From: Ruminococcus sp.
GTDB lineage: Bacteria > Bacillota > Clostridia > Oscillospirales > Ruminococcaceae
DNA length: 60,338 bases
Assembly (NCBI RefSeq): GCF_019423705.1
Contig: NZ_JAHZAX010000013.1
Coordinates: 1-60,338, forward strand
Reading direction: 5' to 3'
Shown here: positions 15,176 through 22,778 of the stretch, one piece after another
Numbering within the stretch: the stretch's first letter is position 1
How the letters are laid out: every line of letters begins with the position of its first letter
Program-made: the position numbers and the translations under genes
The notes under the pieces: generated by a model
The model's input: only the letters and a program-made list of their open reading frames with translations
Told to the model about the DNA's origin: nothing
Database searches by the model: none

Positions 15176-15210
15176 GATCAAGTCGGCTGATAATTTTCAG
15201 AGAATAAATC

Positions 15211-15247
15211 ATCACCTCTTGCAGATAATAGCAAGGGGTGATTTTTT
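15211..15247 (+). terminator. Terminator that also contains the next gene's ribosome site
   Basis: ATCACCTCTTGC (15211-15222) pairs over 12 bp, with one G-U, to GCAAGGGGTGAT (15231-15242), followed by T6. The next ATG follows at once (15248), so the right arm AAGGGGTGA is also its Shine-Dalgarno sequence. Confidence 0.8.
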
Positions 15248-15631
15248 ATGCGCAGTAAAATTAACATAAAGGCATTTGCGGTGAAGCATTTCAGCGCATT
15301 GACAGGGCTTGCAGTGGGGCTTTGCAACGGACTTTTCGGCTCTGGCGGCGGAATGATCGCCGTGCCAATGCTTGAAGCAAGCGGCTGCGAACCAAAGAAA
15401 GCCCACGCAACTTCTATCGCCGTCACTCTGCCGTTATCAATTATCAGCGGAATGATATATTTCGGCGGAGGAAGCCTTGATATAAAGCAGGCGGTGAAAT
15501 TTATCCCCCTTGGTCTTGTGGGAGCGGCGATGGGTGCGCTTATAATGAAAAAGCTTTCAAACAGCCTGCTAAAGCGCATTTTCGGCGCACTTATGATAAT
15601 CGCAGGGGTGAGGATATTTCTGAAAGGGTGA
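15248..15631 (+). CDS. TSUP (TauE/SafE-type) transporter, N-terminal half protein
   Basis: A 127-residue membrane protein with about four hydrophobic segments and the TSUP signature GLFGSGGGMIAVP followed by HATSIAVTLPLS. It corresponds to one of the two internally repeated halves of a normal TSUP permease of about 250 residues, a family that exports sulfite, sulfonates or other organic anions. The second half is a separate gene 6 nt downstream, so the permease would assemble from two polypeptides. Its ribosome site lies in the arm of the preceding terminator hairpin, which would restrict translation when the hairpin is folded. Confidence 0.8.
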   Translation: MRSKINIKAFAVKHFSALTGLAVGLCNGLFGSGGGMIAVPMLEASGCEPKKAHATSIAVTLPLSIISGMIYFGGGSLDIKQAVKFIPLGLVGAAMGALIMKKLSNSLLKRIFGALMIIAGVRIFLKG

Positions 15632-15637
15632 AAATTT

Positions 15638-16017
15638 ATGTCGGCGGTGGCAATAAACCTTGTGGCATTTCTCACAGGGATAATGGCTTCAATGGGGCTG
15701 GGCGGCGGAATGGTTCTCATCGTGTATCTGACGGCATTTGCAGGCTTTTCGCAGATAGCCGCACAGGGGATAAACCTTGTGTTCTTTGTGCCCATAGCCG
15801 TTGCGAGCCTTATTTTTCACGGCAAAAACGGCCTTGTGGAATGGAAAAAAGCCATTCCACGGTGATATGGGGAACGGCTTCCGTAATAGTATTCAGCATT
15901 ATCGCAAACAAGCTTCCGCAAGGGGTGCTATCAAAAGCCTTTGCGGTGTTTTTGATACTAATGGGGCTGAAAGAATTATTTTTCAAGAGTAAAGACAACA
16001 AGCTCAAAGGGGTCTGA
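15638..16017 (+). pseudogene. TSUP transporter, C-terminal half, frameshifted
   Basis: The frame from the ATG at 15638 (GAAAGGGTGA 8 nt upstream) encodes a TSUP half with the GLGGGMVLIVYL motif. It stops at 15865 after NGLVEWKKAIPR. The rest of the family sequence continues in the -1 frame (SHSTVIWGTASVIVFSIIANK onward) to 16017. The switch lies at the A6 run in GGAAAAAAGCC (15844-15850). The zero frame reads it as AAA AAA G, which is not a standard -1 slippery heptamer phase. A sequencing or assembly error, a recent mutation, or slippage at the homopolymer are all possible. The 3' end overlaps the convergent metallophosphoesterase by 42 nt. Confidence 0.75.
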
Positions 16018-16836
16018 AAAGCGTTGGGTGAGGCCGCTGTTGCCCACGCCCCTTGATACGACCAGCGTTGTGTCATCAATGGTGTAAGTCCCGTCGGTGT
16101 ATTCGGGGAAAAAGCCCTGCCCTGGGGCATAAAGACCATTCACAAGGGGCAGTCTGATAAGTCCGCCGTGGGCGTGGCCTGTAAAGTCGATGTCAATATG
16201 CGTGCCCGACTGCAACGCCATATTGCTGAAATGTGCGCAGTCCTCTGGATAATGATTTAACAGTATCACAAAATCATCTGCGACCTGCGAAAACGCTTCG
16301 CTCTCATTCTGCATATCGTCAAAGCCCAGCAAGCTTATGCTGTCGCCATTGCGTGTAAGTGTGGTGTGCTCATTGTAAAGCACGTTTATGCCATAGCTTT
16401 CACAGCCTGCGATGAATTTCTCCCTGTCCTCCTGCGACAAGCCATATTCGTGGTTGCCCAAAACGAGATACACAGGGCAGATATCGGGAAGCTTTTTCAT
16501 AAGCTCCAGCGAGCGGTCAACATCGGGAAAAAGCTGGTCAACGCTGTCCCCCGTGACGAAAATATAATCGGGATTGCAGTCCTTCACCTTATTCGTCAGC
16601 CTGTCGATATAGCCGCTTCCCCACTCGTTGTGAAAATCAGATATCTGAACTATCTTGCAACTGTCAAAGCCGTCGGGCAGTTTTTCAAACTTCGCCGAAA
16701 GCTCCTTGACCTCGATATAAGTGTTCGACCACACAAAGTCGGCTATTATCATCGCCGCAAGGATCATCACCACAATGAGGATATTCCGCTTCTGCTTTTT
16801 AATCAGCCTGCTTTGCTTTTTTTCTTCTGTATTCAA
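15976..16836 (-). CDS. Membrane-anchored metallophosphoesterase (YkuE-like)
   Basis: A 286-residue protein with an N-terminal basic segment and one transmembrane anchor (about 18-36), followed by a calcineurin-type phosphoesterase domain. The motifs are ISDFHN, VTGDSVD, GNHEY and GHAHGG, giving the usual dinuclear metal ligands. The YkuE subgroup is membrane-associated, with phospholipid-related activity reported for relatives. I choose the TTG at 16836 because GGAGGG lies 6 nt upstream; the frame can be extended to 16953 without a ribosome site. It overlaps the end of ruvX by 38 nt, so the two are probably translationally coupled. Confidence 0.8.
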   Translation of the reverse strand: MNTEEKKQSRLIKKQKRNILIVVMILAAMIIADFVWSNTYIEVKELSAKFEKLPDGFDSCKIVQISDFHNEWGSGYIDRLTNKVKDCNPDYIFVTGDSVDQLFPDVDRSLELMKKLPDICPVYLVLGNHEYGLSQEDREKFIAGCESYGINVLYNEHTTLTRNGDSISLLGFDDMQNESEAFSQVADDFVILLNHYPEDCAHFSNMALQSGTHIDIDFTGHAHGGLIRLPLVNGLYAPGQGFFPEYTDGTYTIDDTTLVVSRGVGNSGLTQRFSDPFELVVFTLEK

Positions 16837-17230
16837 GATATCCCTCCAAAATAATAGTTGCTGCAACGGTATCGACAACGGCTTTTCTAGCCTTGCCCCT
16901 GACATTTGTCTCGTTGAGGATATTGTGAGCTGTGACAGTTGTCGAGCGTTCATCCCACATTTTTACAGGAATATCTGTCAGCGATCGGAGCAGCTCGGCA
17001 AATGCCCTGCACTTCTCTGCTCTCGGACCTTCTGTGCCGTTCATATTTATGGGCAAGCCGACTATTATCTCACCTGCGCCGTATTCTTTTGCGGTGTCAG
17101 CGGCTTTCTGCGCAAGCCGCTGAGCGTTGTATTCCTTGACCGTGCCGATAGGCGAAGCGAGAAATTCCGTTCTGTCGCTAATTGCGAAGCCTGTTCTTGC
17201 ATCACCGTAATCTACTGCCATAATCTTCAT
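16799..17230 (-). CDS. ruvX: RuvX/YqgF-family putative Holliday junction resolvase
   Basis: A 143-residue RNase H-fold protein. The N-terminal MAVDYGDARTGFA contains the catalytic Asp, IVGLPINMNGTEGP is the family core, and DERSTTVTA supplies the later acidic residues. The family acts in pre-16S rRNA 5' processing and has been proposed to act in recombination. The ribosome site is GAGGTG. It has its own promoter and is followed by the metallophosphoesterase. Confidence 0.93.
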   Translation of the reverse strand: MKIMAVDYGDARTGFAISDRTEFLASPIGTVKEYNAQRLAQKAADTAKEYGAGEIIVGLPINMNGTEGPRAEKCRAFAELLRSLTDIPVKMWDERSTTVTAHNILNETNVRGKARKAVVDTVAATIILEGYLEYRRKKAKQAD

Positions 17231-17278
17231 TTATCACACCTCATTCAAAAACCTGTTTAAGTTAAAGTTGTTGTAGAT

Positions 17279-17307
17279 ATTATATCACAAGGCGGCGGCT
17301 AAGTCAA
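17279..17307 (-). promoter_or_regulatory. Promoter of ruvX
   Basis: Minus strand TTGACT (17302-17307), 17-bp spacer, TATAAT (17279-17284). Confidence 0.8.
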
Positions 17308-17368
17308 TCTCTGTGCATAATCACTATATTTTCTAATATTTTTTTGTAATAGCTTAACAAAATGTTAA

Positions 17369-17397
17369 TTGAAAAAGTCATAAACGTATGTTATAAT
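17369..17397 (+). promoter_or_regulatory. Promoter of the exported protein gene
   Basis: TTGAAA (17369-17374), 17-bp spacer, TATAAT (17392-17397). Confidence 0.75.
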
Positions 17398-17466
17398 TTG
17401 TCTAGTAAATAAAATAACAAGATAAAAGAATAACAAGAAAATTTTAAGAGTTACGGAGTTGTACAT

Positions 17467-18255
17467 ATGAAAAAGATAATCACTTCAATTATTATGTGCG
17501 CAGCGGTGGCTTTGTCAGGACTTTTCAGCCTTTCTGCATCGGCTGACGTATCTGACGTAAAGATCGACTGCAAAGACGCAAAGGAAGCACGCACCTGGGG
17601 CAAGAGCCTTTCTATCCCAAAGGATACTTTTGACCTTGGCAGGATAACGGACAAGACCCAGTTCATCGTTACATTTGAGTACAAGAACAAAAAGGAAGCT
17701 GAAAAGGTAACAAAGTCCCCTATCGGACTTGCTATCCAGAGCTATACCGACTCAGAAAACGCCCTTGCTGACGAGGACGGCAACGTATGGGCAGAGGTAA
17801 CGCCTAAGACATACGATGAGAACAGCGCAACGTTCTATTATGAGGATATCGTAAAGGCTTACACTTCAAAGGATTTCAGCAAGGTGGATTACATTCACGT
17901 TATCGCACCTTCTGATATCGGCGTAAAATGCACGAGCCTTACTATCACAGACTGCAACGACAAAGCTCCAGAGACGACCACCACTACAACAACAGAGGCC
18001 GCAAAGGACGAGTCAGTAGCCGAGACAACAGCCGCAACGACCGCTGCCACAACAGCAGCCACCACAGCAAAGTCTGAAAGTTCGGACAGCTCAAGCCCTA
18101 TATTCCTTATCATAGGAATAGTTGCAGGCGTTGCGATCGCAGTTGTAGTTGTCGTTGTTATAATGAACAAGAAGTCAAGCGAAGCCTTTGACGTAAGCAC
18201 AGGCAAATTCGTTGACAAGAAGAAGCTTTTTGACGGCGACGACGATAAAAAGTAA
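17467..18255 (+). CDS. Exported, membrane-tethered protein with Thr-rich stalk
   Basis: A 262-residue protein. It has a signal peptide (about 1-26, cleavage near SASA-DVS) and an extracellular beta-rich domain (about 27-165). A Thr/Ala/Ser-rich linker with repeated TTAA units (about 167-205) follows, then a transmembrane helix (about 212-236) and a short charged cytoplasmic tail. The layout resembles Ruminococcus surface proteins in which a binding module is held off the cell by a Thr-rich stalk. The ectodomain looks like the DUF5620-type or carbohydrate-binding-like modules of ruminococci, but I cannot assign it firmly. It is monocistronic, with GGAG before the ATG. Confidence 0.75.
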   Translation: MKKIITSIIMCAAVALSGLFSLSASADVSDVKIDCKDAKEARTWGKSLSIPKDTFDLGRITDKTQFIVTFEYKNKKEAEKVTKSPIGLAIQSYTDSENALADEDGNVWAEVTPKTYDENSATFYYEDIVKAYTSKDFSKVDYIHVIAPSDIGVKCTSLTITDCNDKAPETTTTTTTEAAKDESVAETTAATTAATTAATTAKSESSDSSSPIFLIIGIVAGVAIAVVVVVVIMNKKSSEAFDVSTGKFVDKKKLFDGDDDKK

Positions 18256-18273
18256 ACTTTTATGATGATACAA

Positions 18274-18306
18274 GGGCAGGAAAGTCACGGCTTTCCTGCC
18301 CTTTTT
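18274..18306 (+). terminator. Terminator of the exported protein gene
   Basis: A perfect 11-bp stem, GGGCAGGAAAG/CTTTCCTGCCC, followed by TTTTT. Confidence 0.92.
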
Positions 18307-18334
18307 ATTCCGACAATATCCGCCGCAAAACCGC

Positions 18335-18362
18335 TTGACAACACGGTTTAATGTGATATAAT
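18335..18362 (+). promoter_or_regulatory. Promoter of the toxin-antitoxin operon
   Basis: TTGACA (18335-18340), 16-bp spacer, TATAAT (18357-18362). Confidence 0.8.
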
Positions 18363-18412
18363 TAAGGTAAGAACACAAGAAACAATGATTTGATATGTAA
18401 GGAGGAAAAGCT

Positions 18413-18616
18413 ATGAGCACAAAAGAACTTGCATACAGTATGATCGACAATCTCACAGAGGAACAGCTCAATGCCCTTATAGTTATCTTGCAGGGGCTTC
18501 AAAAAGAAGAGCCGAATGAGGAAACAAGAAAAGTCCTTGACGATGCAAAAGAAGGCAAAAATCTTGTAGGTCCGTTTGATTCGGTAGACGAGCTTTGGGA
18601 GAGTCTAAATGCTTAA
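18413..18616 (+). CDS. Antitoxin of a YafQ-type toxin-antitoxin pair
   Basis: A 67-residue protein with a helical N-terminus (LAYSMIDNLTEEQLNALIVILQGL) and a C-terminal acidic segment ending FDSVDELWESLNA. The latter is typical of antitoxin tails that wrap RelE-fold toxins. GGAGG lies 9 nt before the ATG. It overlaps the toxin gene by 8 nt, the usual antitoxin-first arrangement. No clear ribbon-helix-helix DNA-binding motif is visible, so autoregulation is uncertain. Confidence 0.8.
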   Translation: MSTKELAYSMIDNLTEEQLNALIVILQGLQKEEPNEETRKVLDDAKEGKNLVGPFDSVDELWESLNA

Positions 18617-18881
18617 AATAACTTATCATAACAGATTTAAAAAGGACTTCAAAAAGGCTAAAAGCCGTGGGCTCAATATGGCACACCTTAACGAGGTCAT
18701 CACAATGCTTGCCGAAGGCAATCCGCTTCCGCCAAAATACAGAGAACATTCGCTGACAGGAAATTACAATGGCTTCCTTGAATGTCACGTTGAACCCGAT
18801 TGGCTTCTTATCTATGAAAGACGTTCCGATGAACTTATTCTGCTGTTGTACAGAACAGGTACTCATAGCGATCTGTTTTGA
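18609..18881 (+). CDS. yafQ: YafQ-family mRNA interferase toxin
   Basis: A 90-residue RelE/ParE-fold toxin. The catalytic residues known in Escherichia coli YafQ are conserved in place: His47 (REHSL), His60 and Asp64-Trp65 (CHVEPDW), Arg82, His86 and Phe90 (YRTGTHSDLF). Predicted to bind the ribosome and cleave translated mRNA when released from the antitoxin. All active-site residues are present, so the toxin is probably functional. A terminator follows. Confidence 0.92.
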   Translation: MLKITYHNRFKKDFKKAKSRGLNMAHLNEVITMLAEGNPLPPKYREHSLTGNYNGFLECHVEPDWLLIYERRSDELILLLYRTGTHSDLF

Positions 18882-18908
18882 CCGCTGTAAGTTGATTTAT
18901 AACTTCCC

Positions 18909-18944
18909 AGCAGGAGGACGAGCAATCGTTCCCCTGCTTTTTTT
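18909..18944 (+). terminator. Terminator of the toxin-antitoxin operon
   Basis: AGCAGG...CCTGCT arms (18909-18914 and 18933-18938), followed by T7. Confidence 0.75.
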
Positions 18945-18956
18945 CGTGCATAAATA

Positions 18957-18985
18957 TTGACTTATGGGCGGAATTATGGTATCAT
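18957..18985 (+). promoter_or_regulatory. Promoter of the manA-glcK operon
   Basis: TTGACT (18957-18962), 17-bp spacer, TATCAT (18980-18985). Confidence 0.7.
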
Positions 18986-19035
18986 ATTAAAAGGTATATT
19001 TAAAGGTATTTTTAACAAAACGGAGGCTATATATT

Positions 19036-19992
19036 ATGTCAATTTTTAAACTTGAACCAGCATTTAAGGACTATATCTGGGGCGGCACAAGGCTCAGAGA
19101 CGAATACGGCAAAAAGTGCGATCTCGATAAGGTCGCTGAGAGCTGGGAGCTTTCCTGCCATAAGGACGGTCCAAGCGTTGTTGCTGACGGCGAGTATAAG
19201 GGTCTGACGCTCAATGAGTACATCGAAAAGGCTGGCAAGAGCGTTCTTGGCAAGAACTGCGAGAGATTTGAAAACTTCCCTATCCTTATCAAGCTCATCG
19301 ACGCTAAGGACAATCTTTCCGTACAGGTCCACCCTGATAACGAGTATGCAATGAGAGTTGAGGGCGAATACGGCAAGACTGAAATGTGGTATGTCGTTGA
19401 CTGCGACGAGGGCGCAACTCTGCTTTACGGCTTCAAGCACGAGATCACAAAGGAAGAGTTCGCAAGAAGAATTGCTGACAACACTCTTCTCGAAGTAGCA
19501 AACGCTGTTCCTGTTAAGAAGGGCGACGTTTTCTTCATCAAGTCTGGCACGCTTCACGCTATCGGCAAGGGTATCCTTATCGCTGAGATACAGCAAAATT
19601 CAAACACTACATACAGAATTTACGATTACGGCAGAGTTGGCAAGGACGGCAAGCCTAGAGAGCTTCACGTTGACAAGGCTCTTGACGTTACAAAGCTCGC
19701 TCCTGCTGAGCAGTATCCTGAAACTCCTGTTGAGGAAAAGGATGGCTATAGCATCAAGTTGCTCTCAAAGTGCGAATATTTCACAACTTACAGAGTAAAC
19801 GTTGAAACAAAGGCAGAGCTTGAGGCTGACGAAAACAGCTTCAACAGCATTCTCGTTCTCGAGGGCGAGCCTGTTATCAGCGGCGGCGAAACAGTTTCCG
19901 CTAAGAAGGGCGAAAGCGTGTTCGTTTCAGCAGGCACAGGCAAGTACACAGTCGAGGGCAAGTGCACATTCGTGCTCACAAAGATCGACTAA
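19036..19992 (+). CDS. manA: Mannose-6-phosphate isomerase, class I
   Basis: A 318-residue zinc enzyme interconverting mannose 6-phosphate and fructose 6-phosphate. The zinc ligands are Gln97 and His99 (SVQVHPD), Glu116 (GKTEMWY) and His174 (GTLHAIG). The length fits the short Firmicute form. It is first in an operon with a small membrane protein and a ROK glucokinase, linking mannose (including the product of the window's beta-mannosidase once phosphorylated) to glycolysis. GGAGG lies before the ATG. Confidence 0.95.
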   Translation: MSIFKLEPAFKDYIWGGTRLRDEYGKKCDLDKVAESWELSCHKDGPSVVADGEYKGLTLNEYIEKAGKSVLGKNCERFENFPILIKLIDAKDNLSVQVHPDNEYAMRVEGEYGKTEMWYVVDCDEGATLLYGFKHEITKEEFARRIADNTLLEVANAVPVKKGDVFFIKSGTLHAIGKGILIAEIQQNSNTTYRIYDYGRVGKDGKPRELHVDKALDVTKLAPAEQYPETPVEEKDGYSIKLLSKCEYFTTYRVNVETKAELEADENSFNSILVLEGEPVISGGETVSAKKGESVFVSAGTGKYTVEGKCTFVLTKID

Positions 19993-20003
19993 GGAGATAA
20001 AAA

Positions 20004-20249
20004 ATGCTGAAGCTTGATCTGAAAAAGGAGATCGGCGAGCTGTGCGCACTTGTTATCGCAGTTATCGTGGCGTTTGCGACCCATAAATTCTGGGTGGGAC
20101 TTATCGTTTTTGTGGTGCTTGAATTTATCTACCTGATGGTCTATGATATGATTGCAAAGAAAAAGGAAGCCGCAAAGCCAAAGGAAGCCAAGGAAGAGAT
20201 AAACTTCCACGAATATGACGACGATACTGAGGACAATGACGCACAGTAA
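20004..20249 (+). CDS. Small membrane protein, unknown function
   Basis: An 81-residue protein with two adjacent hydrophobic segments (about 12-27 and 30-48), then a Lys/Ala/Glu-rich tail and an acidic C-terminus. AAGGAG precedes the ATG. The gaps to manA and glcK are 11 and 28 nt, so it is co-transcribed with them. No family recognised. Confidence 0.75.
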   Translation: MLKLDLKKEIGELCALVIAVIVAFATHKFWVGLIVFVVLEFIYLMVYDMIAKKKEAAKPKEAKEEINFHEYDDDTEDNDAQ

Positions 20250-20277
20250 GCTCAGTAAATAAAAGGGAGAAATTATT

Positions 20278-21237
20278 ATGAAGTATTACATAGGCATAGA
20301 TCTTGGCGGCACAAACATCAAGGCCGGCGTTGTGAACGAGGAGTTCGAGATCGTTGCGAAAGCGACCTGCAAGACAAATCTTCCAAGGCCTGCTGACGAG
20401 ATATGCGCCGATATGGCAAAGGTAGCCCTTGAAGCCGTTGCAAACGCAGGGCTGGAAATATCGCAGATAGAGTCTGTTGGTATCGGCACACCAGGTACGG
20501 CTAATTCAGCAACAGGCGTTATCGAGTATTCAAACAATCTCGGCTTCCTCAACTTCCACGTTGTTGAACTTATGAAAAAATTCATCGACAAGCCTTGCTA
20601 TGTTGAGAACGATGCAAACGCCGCTGCATACGGTGAATATGTTGCAGGCGCAGCAAAGGGCGCAAACGACGCTGTTTGCATTACACTTGGCACAGGCGTT
20701 GGCGCAGGCGTTATCGTTGACGGCAAGATATATTCGGGCTTCAACTTTGCAGGCGCTGAGATCGGTCACACAGTCATCGACCCTAACGGCCCACAATGCA
20801 CTTGCGGCAGACACGGCTGCTTTGAGGTATTCTCCTCTGCAACAGGTCTTGTAAGAATGACAAAAGAGGCTATGTTCGAGGACAAGGACTCTATTATGTG
20901 GAAGATGAACGAAGAGGACGGCAAGGTATCTGCAAGAACTGCTTTCAATGCAATGAGAGCTGGCGACAAGGCAGGCAAGGAAGTCGTTGACAAGTACATA
21001 AAGTATCTTGCTTGCGGTATCACAAACACGATCAATATTTTCCAGCCAGATATCCTCTGTATCGGCGGCGGCGTGTGCAATGAGGGCGACCCTCTGCTCC
21101 TGCCTCTAAAAGAGCTTGTGGCAAAGGAAGTTTACACAAAGAATTCTGAGAAGAACACAGAGATCGTTATTGCAAAGCTTGGCAATGACGCAGGTATAAT
21201 CGGCGCTGCGTTCTTGGGTCTTTCTCACAAGAAATAA
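20278..21237 (+). CDS. glcK: ROK-family glucokinase
   Basis: A 319-residue ATP-dependent glucose kinase. It has the phosphate loop DLGGTN (8-13), catalytic Asp112 in ENDANA, and the ROK zinc motif His164 plus CTCGRHGC (174-181). The lack of an N-terminal helix-turn-helix separates it from ROK repressors such as XylR and NagC. It phosphorylates glucose released inside the cell or imported by non-PTS routes, complementing the glucose PTS further along. GGGAG lies before the ATG. Confidence 0.93.
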   Translation: MKYYIGIDLGGTNIKAGVVNEEFEIVAKATCKTNLPRPADEICADMAKVALEAVANAGLEISQIESVGIGTPGTANSATGVIEYSNNLGFLNFHVVELMKKFIDKPCYVENDANAAAYGEYVAGAAKGANDAVCITLGTGVGAGVIVDGKIYSGFNFAGAEIGHTVIDPNGPQCTCGRHGCFEVFSSATGLVRMTKEAMFEDKDSIMWKMNEEDGKVSARTAFNAMRAGDKAGKEVVDKYIKYLACGITNTINIFQPDILCIGGGVCNEGDPLLLPLKELVAKEVYTKNSEKNTEIVIAKLGNDAGIIGAAFLGLSHKK

Positions 21238-21277
21238 AAAAGCAAAAAACACAAATATATTAAAAGGGGTAACTATA

Positions 21278-22081
21278 ATGGGACTATTTGATAAGCTTTT
21301 GAAAGGCGCAGTAGACGCTATCGACAACGCAGCAGCAAAAAACGGCAACGGCCCGACAGGTCTTAAAGATCTGTTTGACCAAGCTATGGACAAGAAGAAC
21401 GAGGCTATAAACGGCTCATCGAGTTCGACTGCTTCAAGCAAGCCAAGCACTGCGACCACTTCAAGCACAAGTTCAAGCAAGAGGAGCAACTACGCTTATA
21501 CAAGACCGACATACCACACTTCACCGGAAGTGCTTGCCACGGGAAACGTTCCTGCAAAGCCTTCAAGAAAAGTGGATTTTGAGATATATGACGGCGAGGA
21601 TGGCGAGATAAGAACGAAGGTCACATTTGATCTAAGCGGCGATTTTCTTGACACGGACGGCGATATCTGCTATATAGCGTCCTACCTTCCGAACATTAAC
21701 GATGATGATTATGATTCGGGCTATTCCGATGATAACACTCCGCTATTTGGCGTTGTTGACGCACCGGATAACAAGATATATGAACTTATCAAAAAGGTGG
21801 AAAATGGCGGCGTGCCTGATGACGCATTGATGTATCTGCCTGTTAATGATATGGGTCCATATGTGTGCTTCAAGGCAAAGGTCGAGGACAGAGGCAGGGC
21901 GACTTATTTCTATTATTGTCCGCTCTACGAGCATTGTGATCTCAAGTGTCAGTTTGGCGTAAGCTATAACAGCGATTCTTTTGGCACACCACTTGAGAAA
22001 AAGCTTATGGCGGCTGTTGATGAAGCAGTCCGCACTATCCAAAAAGAAGTAATAGAAATAGAGGATAGACCGTTCCGATAG
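21278..22081 (+). CDS. Hypothetical protein with Ser/Thr-rich linker
   Basis: A 267-residue soluble protein. An N-terminal helical segment (MGLFDKLLKGAVDAIDNAAAKN) is followed by a Ser/Thr-rich low-complexity linker (about 48-70). A globular domain (about 95-265) is rich in Asp and aromatic residues (DFEIYDGEDGEIRTKVTFDLSG is the first strand region). It has no signal peptide. AAAAGGGG lies before the ATG. It is followed 13 nt later by a membrane protein, and both are probably in the glcK transcript. I do not recognise a family. Confidence 0.75.
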   Translation: MGLFDKLLKGAVDAIDNAAAKNGNGPTGLKDLFDQAMDKKNEAINGSSSSTASSKPSTATTSSTSSSKRSNYAYTRPTYHTSPEVLATGNVPAKPSRKVDFEIYDGEDGEIRTKVTFDLSGDFLDTDGDICYIASYLPNINDDDYDSGYSDDNTPLFGVVDAPDNKIYELIKKVENGGVPDDALMYLPVNDMGPYVCFKAKVEDRGRATYFYYCPLYEHCDLKCQFGVSYNSDSFGTPLEKKLMAAVDEAVRTIQKEVIEIEDRPFR

Positions 22082-22094
22082 AAAGGACAAACAA

Positions 22095-22706
22095 ATGAAA
22101 TTCAATGTTATGGGATTTATCCCTACGCTGCTGCTTATCCTGCCTGTGGTGTTCGCCTGCTTCAAAACGCCTGCTGACAGACCTGATCTGCCCGAGGAAA
22201 ACATTATCGTTTTTATCGCAAAGTGCGTGGGCAGATTTGGCTGCATAGGCTATATGTGCCTTGCTATCGGAGATTACAAGGTAGGATTTTCAAGCAAGCT
22301 GCTTTTCGTGCTGTGGATTATACTCAGCATTGCAGCCGTGGCATTTTACTGGCTTATGTGGGCGGCGCAATATAAAAAGGGCAACCACTTTGAGGATATG
22401 TACAAAACAGGCATTCCCCTGTTCATTATCCCTGGGGCATACGTCCTGCTGACAGGTCTGCTGACGCTGAATATGATGCTCATTATATTCTCAGCACTTG
22501 ACCTTGTGTGCGAATATTGTGCGGCTTATACTGTAAGAAAGCAGCTCCGTGAGGGCATTACGGTATCAAACGATGATGACGATAACGAAGAGGACGAAGT
22601 CGAGGATACTGACAAGGCAGCTGAGGGAAAAGCTGAAACTGAGCAGACTGAGCAGGAAGAAGCTCAGACCGAAAATGATGGTAATAATGATAATGCTGAT
22701 GAATGA
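22095..22706 (+). CDS. Membrane protein with acidic C-terminal tail
   Basis: A 203-residue protein with about four to five hydrophobic segments (8-25, 45-62, 72-92, 108-125, 126-142), then a strongly acidic low-complexity cytoplasmic tail (about 158-203, Asp/Glu/Asn). It follows the linker protein with a GAAAGG ribosome site. No family recognised. It may work with the preceding protein, judging only by spacing. Confidence 0.75.
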   Translation: MKFNVMGFIPTLLLILPVVFACFKTPADRPDLPEENIIVFIAKCVGRFGCIGYMCLAIGDYKVGFSSKLLFVLWIILSIAAVAFYWLMWAAQYKKGNHFEDMYKTGIPLFIIPGAYVLLTGLLTLNMMLIIFSALDLVCEYCAAYTVRKQLREGITVSNDDDDNEEDEVEDTDKAAEGKAETEQTEQEEAQTENDGNNDNADE

Positions 22707-22778
22707 TCGCAAGCCGATGTATTTATCAGCTGGAAATAACTAATCTTTAAATCTTTATAAAAAAAGAGGTAATCAGAA

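Noticed and set aside
15838..15870. Programmed -1 ribosomal frameshift in the TSUP half gene
   Set aside because: The A6G run is in the wrong phase for a standard A-AAA-AAG slippery heptamer, and no downstream stimulatory stem was evident.
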